64,000 bases of DNA, taken from the NCBI RefSeq assembly GCF_900129505.1, contig NZ_LT670818.1:7039001-7103000 (forward strand). Reading direction: 5' to 3'. Numbering within the stretch: the stretch's first letter is position 1; each line of letters begins with the position of its first letter. Below are positions 58,037 through 64,000 of the stretch, piece after piece. The notes beneath the pieces were generated by a model, which was not told the DNA's origin, made no database searches, and worked only from the letters and a program-made list of their open reading frames with translations. Position numbers and translations under genes: made by a program. Origin of the DNA: Bradyrhizobium erythrophlei. GTDB taxonomy: Bacteria; Pseudomonadota; Alphaproteobacteria; Rhizobiales; Xanthobacteraceae.

Positions 58037-58441
58037 TCAGGCCTGCTCGATTTCGACCAATGCGCCGGAAAAGTCCTTCGGATGCAGGAACAGCACCGGC
58101 TTGCCGTGGGCGCCGATCCTGGGCGTGCCGTCGCCGAGCACCCGCGCGCCCTCCTTGATCAGGGTATCGCGCGCCGCGATGATATCGGGCACGTCGTAGC
58201 AGACATGATGGATGCCGCCGTCGGCATTGCGCTGGAGAAATTTGGCGATCGGCGAGGATTCGCCGAGCGGCTGTATGAACTCGATCTTGGTGTTGGGCAG
58301 CGTCACGAACACGGTGATGACGCCGTGCTCGGGCAGCGGCACTGCTGCGGAGATATCGGCGCCGAACGCCGCGCCATAGATTTTGGCGGCCTTCTCGGCG
58401 TCCTTGACCGCGATCGCGACATGATTGAGCCGGCCCAGCAT
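58037..58441 (-). CDS. mce: Methylmalonyl-CoA epimerase
   Basis: It interconverts the two methylmalonyl-CoA epimers in propionate breakdown. 134 residues, VOC fold: LGRLNHVAIAVKDAEKAAKI with the first metal His, IEFIQPLGESSPIAKFL and ADGGIHHVCYDVPDI with the second, and PKDFSGALVEIEQ with Glu. It lies 21 bases downstream of the RNase J gene. Confidence 0.93.
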   Translation of the reverse strand: MLGRLNHVAIAVKDAEKAAKIYGAAFGADISAAVPLPEHGVITVFVTLPNTKIEFIQPLGESSPIAKFLQRNADGGIHHVCYDVPDIIAARDTLIKEGARVLGDGTPRIGAHGKPVLFLHPKDFSGALVEIEQA

Positions 58442-58462
58442 GGAATTCCTCCCACCGAAATT

Positions 58463-60133
58463 CTAAACAATCAGAACGTGAACGTAGCACAGGGGCTTCT
58501 TGCCCCAATGCTCGTTGATCACGGCGCGCACGGCCCGGCGCACCGATTCCGCCGTGGCCTCGGGATCGCGCCGCCGTGCCCGCGGCAGGCCCTCCACCGT
58601 CGAGACCACGACGTCGAACACAATCTCGTCGATGACCTCCCCGGCCGTATTCTTCTCGGGGATGCCGACGAGATCAACCTCGGGATCGTCGGCCAGTTCG
58701 CCTTTTTCGGTCATCGCGACCGCCACAAAGGCGCAGCCGGCAAACGCCAGCCGGCGCCGTTCGACCACCGCACGCGACTTGGAATCCTCCAGGATCGAGC
58801 CGTCCTTGTAGAGCCGTCCCGACGGCAATTGCTCGATGATACCAGGGTCGCCCGGCCCTAGTTTCACAAGATCGCCATCCCGGCAGATCAGCGTTTTGGG
58901 CACGCCCGCGGCGCGCGCCAGCTTGGCATGTTCGAACAAATGCAGCGCCTCGCCGTGCACGGGGATCAGGAGCTGCGGGCGTACCCACGAAATCATGTCG
59001 CGCAATTCGTCGCGGCGCGGATGACCGGAGACGTGGACGAGATGGGTACGGTCGGTGATGACTTCGATGCCTTGTGTCACAAGGCCGTTGATGATGCCGC
59101 CGACCGCCCTTTCGTTGCCGGGAATGGTGCGCGAGGAAAAGATCACGCAGTCGCCCTTGTTCAGCGTAACCTGCGGATGGTCGTCATTGGCGATGCGCGA
59201 CAGCGCGGCGCGCGGCTCGCCCTGGCTTCCCGTGCACAGCGCCAGCACTTTGTCCGGTGGGAAATGGCCGTAGAGATCGGCGCCCCGGAAATTCTGCACG
59301 CCGTCGAGATAGCCGGTCTCCCGCGCCACCTGCACGACGCGCTCCATAGCGCGGCCGACGACCACGACCTCGCGGCCCGCCGCCTTTGCGGCATCGGCCA
59401 CCGCACGCAGCCGCGCGACGTTGGAGGCGAAGGTGGTCACCGCGACCCGGCCTTTTGCCCCCTTGACCAGTTCGGTAATGGTTTTGGCGACTTCGGCCTC
59501 CGACGGCGAGCGCCCATCCCGCACCGCGTTGGTGGAATCACCGATCAGCGCCAGCACGCCGGCATCGCCGAGCTCGCGCAGGCGCCGCTCGTCGGTCGGC
59601 AAGCCGATGATCGGCGTCGGATCGATCTTCCAGTCGCCGGTGTGCAGCACCGTGCCGGCGGATGTATGGATCGCCAGCGCGTGCGACTCGGGAATCGAAT
59701 GCGCGACCGGAATGAACTCGACATTGAACGGGCCGAGGTCGATGCGGCCGCCCGAGGGCACCACGGTGACCGGAATTTTCGGCGGATTGCGCTCCGACGC
59801 GCATTTGGCCTCGAACAGAGCGGCGCTGAATTGGGTGGCGTAGATCGGGCATTTCAGCTTCGGCCAGAGGTCGATGACGGCACCGAAATGGTCTTCATGG
59901 GCATGCGTCAGCACCAGCCCGACCAGGTTCTTGCGCTCTTTCTCCAGAAAGCGGATGTCCGGCATGATCAAATCGATGCCCGGCAGATGCTCCTCGTCGC
60001 CAAAGGAGACGCCGAGATCGACCGCCAACCAGGAGCGCTCGTGGCGGTTGCCGAGCCCGTAGATCGACAGATTCATGCCGATCTCGCCGACGCCGCCGAG
60101 CGGCGCAAAGGTCAGTTCGTCCGGGCGCGCCAT
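58463..60133 (-). CDS. rnj: Ribonuclease J
   Basis: Metallo-beta-lactamase/beta-CASP nuclease with 5'-3' exo- and endonuclease roles in RNA maturation. 556 residues from the ATG at 60133, which shares one base with the birA stop. Motifs: VLTHAHEDHFGAVIDLWPKL (motif 2), HTGDWKIDPTP, GDSTNAVRDGRSPSE, and HVSGHPRRDELRDMI in the beta-CASP region. The N-terminal extension of the frame across birA is not coding. Confidence 0.95.
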   Translation of the reverse strand: MARPDELTFAPLGGVGEIGMNLSIYGLGNRHERSWLAVDLGVSFGDEEHLPGIDLIMPDIRFLEKERKNLVGLVLTHAHEDHFGAVIDLWPKLKCPIYATQFSAALFEAKCASERNPPKIPVTVVPSGGRIDLGPFNVEFIPVAHSIPESHALAIHTSAGTVLHTGDWKIDPTPIIGLPTDERRLRELGDAGVLALIGDSTNAVRDGRSPSEAEVAKTITELVKGAKGRVAVTTFASNVARLRAVADAAKAAGREVVVVGRAMERVVQVARETGYLDGVQNFRGADLYGHFPPDKVLALCTGSQGEPRAALSRIANDDHPQVTLNKGDCVIFSSRTIPGNERAVGGIINGLVTQGIEVITDRTHLVHVSGHPRRDELRDMISWVRPQLLIPVHGEALHLFEHAKLARAAGVPKTLICRDGDLVKLGPGDPGIIEQLPSGRLYKDGSILEDSKSRAVVERRRLAFAGCAFVAVAMTEKGELADDPEVDLVGIPEKNTAGEVIDEIVFDVVVSTVEGLPRARRRDPEATAESVRRAVRAVINEHWGKKPLCYVHVLIV

Positions 60134-60945
60134 CAGGTCGTCCCCGCCGAGGCCGCCGAGCCGAAATAGACGTCGCCGGCCGAGATCGGGACCGGCTTGC
60201 CGCCTGATGTCCGGACGATCATGCAACCGGTCTCGTCGATGCCATCGAACGTGCCCTCCACGGTGGTGCCACCGGTGTGGATGGCGACCGGCTGTCCCAG
60301 CCCCGCCGCACGCTCCAGCCAAAGCTTGCGGATCTCGCCGAAACCGCGCCCCATGTCCCAGATACCCCGGTATTCCGCCCAGGCATCCGAAAGCTCGGCA
60401 AACAGCTCCTCCGCACCGATGTTGACCCCCAGCGAGCGCAGCGAGGTCGCAGGCGTCGGTGTGCCCTCGGGTGCCGCGACAACGTTGGTGCCGATGCCGA
60501 CCACGACGGCCAGGGCGTTGTCCCCCACGGCCTCCGCTTCCAGCAGGATGCCGGCTAGCTTTTGGCGCCCTGCCAGCACGTCATTGGGCCATTTCAGCGC
60601 AAATTTCATATCGTCCGATCCCGCTGACCTCAGCGATGCTTCAATGCTGACCCGGCGCAGCGCCGCCTCCAACGCCAGCCCGGCGGCAAAGCCGAGCGTC
60701 GCTGCGACCGCGGGCGAGACATCGAGCACTTCCAGGATGCTGCTGGCGAGATTACCACGGGGCGCGATCCAGGGACGATGGCGCCGGCCGCGTCCGGCGG
60801 TTTGTTCTGTAGTTACGAACCAGGTCGGCGCGCGCTCGCCCTGGCGGGCGCGCGCCATGGCTTCCGCGTTGGTCGAACCGATCTGATCGAAGGCGGCGAG
60901 CCGGTAACCCGCCGAAAGGGCTCGTGGACCGAGCGTGAATGCCAT
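60133..60945 (-). CDS. birA: Biotin--[acetyl-CoA-carboxylase] ligase
   Basis: It attaches biotin to the carboxyl-carrier protein. 270 residues without the N-terminal repressor domain of E. coli BirA, so it is a class I ligase. FDQIGSTNAEAMARARQG, TTEQTAGRGRRHRPWIAPRG (biotin loop) and LKWPNDVLAGRQKLAGILLE are diagnostic. It starts 1 base after nuoN and overlaps rnj, an arrangement known in alphaproteobacteria. Confidence 0.95.
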   Translation of the reverse strand: MAFTLGPRALSAGYRLAAFDQIGSTNAEAMARARQGERAPTWFVTTEQTAGRGRRHRPWIAPRGNLASSILEVLDVSPAVAATLGFAAGLALEAALRRVSIEASLRSAGSDDMKFALKWPNDVLAGRQKLAGILLEAEAVGDNALAVVVGIGTNVVAAPEGTPTPATSLRSLGVNIGAEELFAELSDAWAEYRGIWDMGRGFGEIRKLWLERAAGLGQPVAIHTGGTTVEGTFDGIDETGCMIVRTSGGKPVPISAGDVYFGSAASAGTT

Positions 60946-62376
60946 CTAGAAAAGCGACTTTGCCGCTGCCGCGGCAACGCTGACCAGCGGCCCCGGATAG
61001 ACGAAAAAGAATATGTTGAAGAGCCCCGCGAACGCCAGCACCGTACGCAGCTCGACGCGCATCGGATCGAGTTTTGTCAGCGGCTCGTCGAAATACATCA
61101 CCTTGACGATGGAGAGATAGTAATACGCGCCCACCACGCTGGTGAGCACACCGACCACCGACAGCGTGAACAGCCCGGCCTTGATCGCCGCAACGAAGAC
61201 GTACCATTTTGCGAAGAAGCCCGCCAGCGGCGGAACGCCGGCCAGCGAAAACAGCAGCATCGCGAAGAAGAACGCCAGTAGCGGATTGGTGCGCGAAAGC
61301 CCGGCGAAGTCGCTGATGTTTTCGAAATGCTGACCGTTGCGCTTCACCGTCAGGATGACGGCGAAGCTGCCGAGCGTCATCGCTACATAGATCGAGATGT
61401 AGACCAGCACGCCCTGCGCGCCTTCGGCGGTGCCGGCGGCGAGCCCGACCAGGGCAAACCCCATATGGCCGATCGACGAATAGGCCATCAGCCGCTTGAT
61501 GTTCTTCTGCCCGATGGCGGCGAACGATCCCAGCGCCATCGAGGCGATCGACACGAACACCACGATCTGCTGCCATTGCGGCACGATGCCCGGGAACGCG
61601 GTCAGCGCCACGCGGGTGAATACCGCGAGCGCCGCGACCTTCGGCGCGGAAGCAAAGAACGCGGTGACCGGCGTCGGCGCGCCTTCATAGACGTCGGGTG
61701 TCCACATGTGGAACGGCACCGCCGAAATCTTGAAGCAAAGCCCGGCCAGCAGGAACACCAGGCCGAACACGATGCCGATGCTGCCGGTTTTCACCGCCGC
61801 CGCGATCCCGGCAAAGCCCACGGTGCCGGTGAAGCCATAGATCAGCGAAGCGCCATACAGCAGCATGCCGGACGACAGCGCGCCCAGCACGAAATACTTC
61901 AGGCCGGCCTCGGTCGATTTGGCATTGTCGCGGTTGCTCGCGGCGACCACGTAAAGCGCGAGCGACATCAGCTCGAGCCCGAGATAGAGCATGATCAGGT
62001 CGCCGGCCGAGATCAGCACCATCATGCCGAGGGTGGAAAGCAGCACCAGGATGGCATATTCGAAGATGCGCCGGGACTGATCGGCCAGATATTCGATCGA
62101 AAGCACCAGCGTCGCGATCGAGCCGATCAGCGCCAGGATTTTCAGGAACTTTGCGAAGTCATCAACGATGAAACTGCCGCCAAAGGTCTTGCCGCCCGGC
62201 AGCCACAGCTCCAGCATGCCGGTCACGACCAGCAGGCAAACCGCCAGCCCCGTGACGAGGCCCGTGGTCTGCGGCCCGCGATAGGCGCCCAACATCAGAA
62301 GCGCCATCGCACCCAGGGCCAGCACAAGCTCCGGCAGCACGGGCAGCAGCTGATAACCTGCACTCTCAAAGCTCAT
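60946..62376 (-). CDS. nuoN: NADH-quinone oxidoreductase subunit N
   Basis: Antiporter-like membrane subunit of complex I. 476 residues, about 14 spans, with MLYLGLELMSLALYVVAASN (key Glu), ISAVPFHMWTPDVYEGAPTP and LMAYSSIGHMGFALVGLAAG. It lies 15 bases downstream of nuoM. Last gene of the nuo operon seen here. Confidence 0.96.
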   Translation of the reverse strand: MSFESAGYQLLPVLPELVLALGAMALLMLGAYRGPQTTGLVTGLAVCLLVVTGMLELWLPGGKTFGGSFIVDDFAKFLKILALIGSIATLVLSIEYLADQSRRIFEYAILVLLSTLGMMVLISAGDLIMLYLGLELMSLALYVVAASNRDNAKSTEAGLKYFVLGALSSGMLLYGASLIYGFTGTVGFAGIAAAVKTGSIGIVFGLVFLLAGLCFKISAVPFHMWTPDVYEGAPTPVTAFFASAPKVAALAVFTRVALTAFPGIVPQWQQIVVFVSIASMALGSFAAIGQKNIKRLMAYSSIGHMGFALVGLAAGTAEGAQGVLVYISIYVAMTLGSFAVILTVKRNGQHFENISDFAGLSRTNPLLAFFFAMLLFSLAGVPPLAGFFAKWYVFVAAIKAGLFTLSVVGVLTSVVGAYYYLSIVKVMYFDEPLTKLDPMRVELRTVLAFAGLFNIFFFVYPGPLVSVAAAAAKSLF

Positions 62377-62391
62377 GACGCGCTGTCCTGA

Positions 62392-63900
62392 TCACTGCAC
62401 AAGCGCGGCCGCTTTCACGGCCGTCACTGCGGTGTTGTAGTTGTTGACGAGTTGCTGCACCGAGGTGGCCGACATGTCGAGCACCGGTTTCGGATAGAAT
62501 CCGAACAGCAAGGTGAGCGCGACCAGCGGCACCATGATCAGGCCCTCGCGGAAGGTGAGGTCCTTGATGGTGGCGAGCGACGGCTTTGTCAGCGCGCCGA
62601 ACACGACCTTGCGATAGAGCCACAGCGCATAGGCCGCCGACAGGATCACGCCGGTAGTGGCGAAGGTGGCGGTCGGGATCGAGACCTTGAAGGTTCCAAT
62701 GAGCGTCATAAACTCGCCGACGAAGCCGCTGGTGCCGGGCAGCCCGACATTGGCCATGGTGAAGACCATGAACACCAGCGCGTAGATCGGCATGCGGTTG
62801 ACGAGGCCGCCATAAGCCGTGATCTCGCGGGTATGCATGCGGTCGTAGATGATGCCGACGCAGAGGAACAGCGCGCCCGACACGATGCCGTGCGACACCA
62901 TCTGGAACACGCCGCCGGCGACGCCCTGGGTGGTGCCGGCGAAGATCCCCATGGTGACAAAACCCATATGCGCCACCGACGAGTAGGCAATCAGCTTCTT
63001 GATGTCTTCCTGCATCAAGGCCACCAGCGAGGTGTAGATGATGGCGATGACCGACAGCGAGAAGATCAGCGGCGCGAAATCATGCGAGGCCAGCGGGAAC
63101 ATCGGCAGCGAGAAGCGCAGGAAGCCGTAGCCGCCCATCTTCAGCAGGATCGCGGCCAGGATCACCGAGCCCGCGGTCGGCGCCTCGACATGGGCGTCGG
63201 GCAGCCAGGTGTGCACCGGCCACATCGGCATCTTCACCGCAAAGGAAGCGAAGAACGCCAGCCACGCCCAGGTCTGCAAGCTGCGCGGCACCGCGGTGTG
63301 CATCAAGGTCGGAATGTCGGTGGTGCCGGCATTCCAGTACAACGCCATGATCGCCAGCAGCATCAGGACCGAGCCGAGCAGCGTGTAGAGGAAGAACTTG
63401 AAGGAGGCATAGACCCGGCGCGGGCCGCCCCACACTCCGATGATCAGGAACATCGGAATCAGGCCGCCCTCGAAGAACAGATAGAACAGCACGAGGTCGA
63501 GTGCGGAGAAGGTGCCGACCATCAGCGTTTCCAGGATCAGGAACGCCATCATGTATTCGCGCACGCGCATGGTGATCGATTTCCAGCTCGCGAGGATGCA
63601 GAACGGCATCAGCGCGGTGGTCAGGATCACGAACGGCAGCGAAATGCCGTCGACACCCATGTGATAGGTGATGCCGGTGGCAAGCCACGACGTCCTTTCG
63701 ACGAACTGGAAGTCTGCCTGTGCGGGATCGAAGCGCCAGACCAGAATCAGCGACACCACAAACGTGATCACCGTGGTCCACAGCGCGATCCAGCGCGAAG
63801 TGCGCCGCGCGGCCTCGTCGTCGCCGCGGTTGATATAGATCAGCAGCGTGCCGAATATCGGCAGGAAGGTAACGACCGAAAGAATGGGCCAGGTTGTCAT
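62392..63900 (-). CDS. nuoM: NADH-quinone oxidoreductase subunit M
   Basis: Proton-pumping antiporter-like subunit of complex I. 502 residues from the ATG at 63900, one base of which is shared with the nuoL stop. Conserved parts: [20 protein letters not shown] (key Glu), [20 protein letters not shown], and [24 protein letters not shown] one codon upstream is a second possible start. Confidence 0.97.
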   Translation of the reverse strand: MTTWPILSVVTFLPIFGTLLIYINRGDDEAARRTSRWIALWTTVITFVVSLILVWRFDPAQADFQFVERTSWLATGITYHMGVDGISLPFVILTTALMPFCILASWKSITMRVREYMMAFLILETLMVGTFSALDLVLFYLFFEGGLIPMFLIIGVWGGPRRVYASFKFFLYTLLGSVLMLLAIMALYWNAGTTDIPTLMHTAVPRSLQTWAWLAFFASFAVKMPMWPVHTWLPDAHVEAPTAGSVILAAILLKMGGYGFLRFSLPMFPLASHDFAPLIFSLSVIAIIYTSLVALMQEDIKKLIAYSSVAHMGFVTMGIFAGTTQGVAGGVFQMVSHGIVSGALFLCVGIIYDRMHTREITAYGGLVNRMPIYALVFMVFTMANVGLPGTSGFVGEFMTLIGTFKVSIPTATFATTGVILSAAYALWLYRKVVFGALTKPSLATIKDLTFREGLIMVPLVALTLLFGFYPKPVLDMSATSVQQLVNNYNTAVTAVKAAALVQ

Positions 63901-64000
63901 CACTGGCCTCCCAAGCCGAACATGAACCAGGTGATCAATCCCGCGACGCCGATCAGCATCGCGAACGCGTAGTGGTAGAGATAGCCGGTCTGCAGCTTCA
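63900..64000 (-). CDS. nuoL: NADH-quinone oxidoreductase subunit L, C-terminal end (partial)
   Basis: The last ~32 codons of nuoL; the rest is outside the window. The piece [20 protein letters not shown] is the usual final transmembrane helix, ending FGLGGQ. The stop overlaps the nuoM start (TGATG). Confidence 0.9.
   Translation of the reverse strand, partial: KLQTGYLYHYAFAMLIGVAGLITWFMFGLGGQ

Overview
The window looks like the chromosome of a Bradyrhizobium-type alphaproteobacterium (Nitrobacteraceae). It is GC-rich throughout the core. It carries the alphaproteobacterial rpsB-tsf-pyrH-frr-uppS-cdsA-dxr-rseP-bamA-lpxD-fabZ-lpxA-lpxI-lpxB run, a short ProS, LpxI instead of LpxH, DUF3551 and DUF1467 proteins, and LexA boxes of the alphaproteobacterial GTTC-N7-GTTC type. 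The assignment is by inference; there is no rRNA in the window.

1-12.9 kb is an accessory region, probably a decaying integrative island. It holds a broken excisionase-like start, a DUF2971 protein with a membrane-protein neighbour, a compact minus-strand operon (two helix-turn-helix proteins, a coiled-coil protein, a small protein and a free-standing M41-type peptidase), several short zinc-ribbon or hypothetical genes, a DNA-ligase remnant and a membrane-anchored retropepsin-like protein. It ends near a 39-bp tRNA 3' fragment (12587-12625), close to a comEC gene that has lost its C-terminal part.

14-35 kb is core: glnS, gltX, gltA, then (all minus strand, reading from 35.3 to 20.2 kb) ribosomal protein S2, EF-Ts, UMP kinase, ribosome recycling factor, isoprenoid and phospholipid enzymes, RseP, BamA and the lipid A genes. 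Many neighbours overlap by 1-4 bases, so translational coupling is likely. A REP/MITE-like palindrome and a terminator separate lpxB from gltA.

35.4-47 kb mixes core and accessory genes: a vapBC module broken by frameshifts, a solitary fabA whose 5' end carries a piece of dnaE-like sequence, a DUF2846 lipoprotein, a Tat-exported carbonic anhydrase, dnaE, a 32-residue membrane peptide gene under two symmetric LexA boxes, two DUF3551 proteins, lolCD and proS.

47-52.4 kb is a copper-handling cluster (PCu(A)C, CopD, CopC, an outer-membrane-like protein, a DUF2946 protein and a divergent TauE/SafE-type membrane protein), followed by a candidate small RNA with a perfect intrinsic terminator and a globin gene.

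52.4-57.4 kb has a ribose-type ABC importer facing methylthioribose kinase (mtnK), suggesting uptake and salvage of a methylthiopentose. 57.4-64 kb returns to core on the minus strand: nuoL (partial), nuoM, nuoN, birA, RNase J, methylmalonyl-CoA epimerase and a DUF1467 protein.
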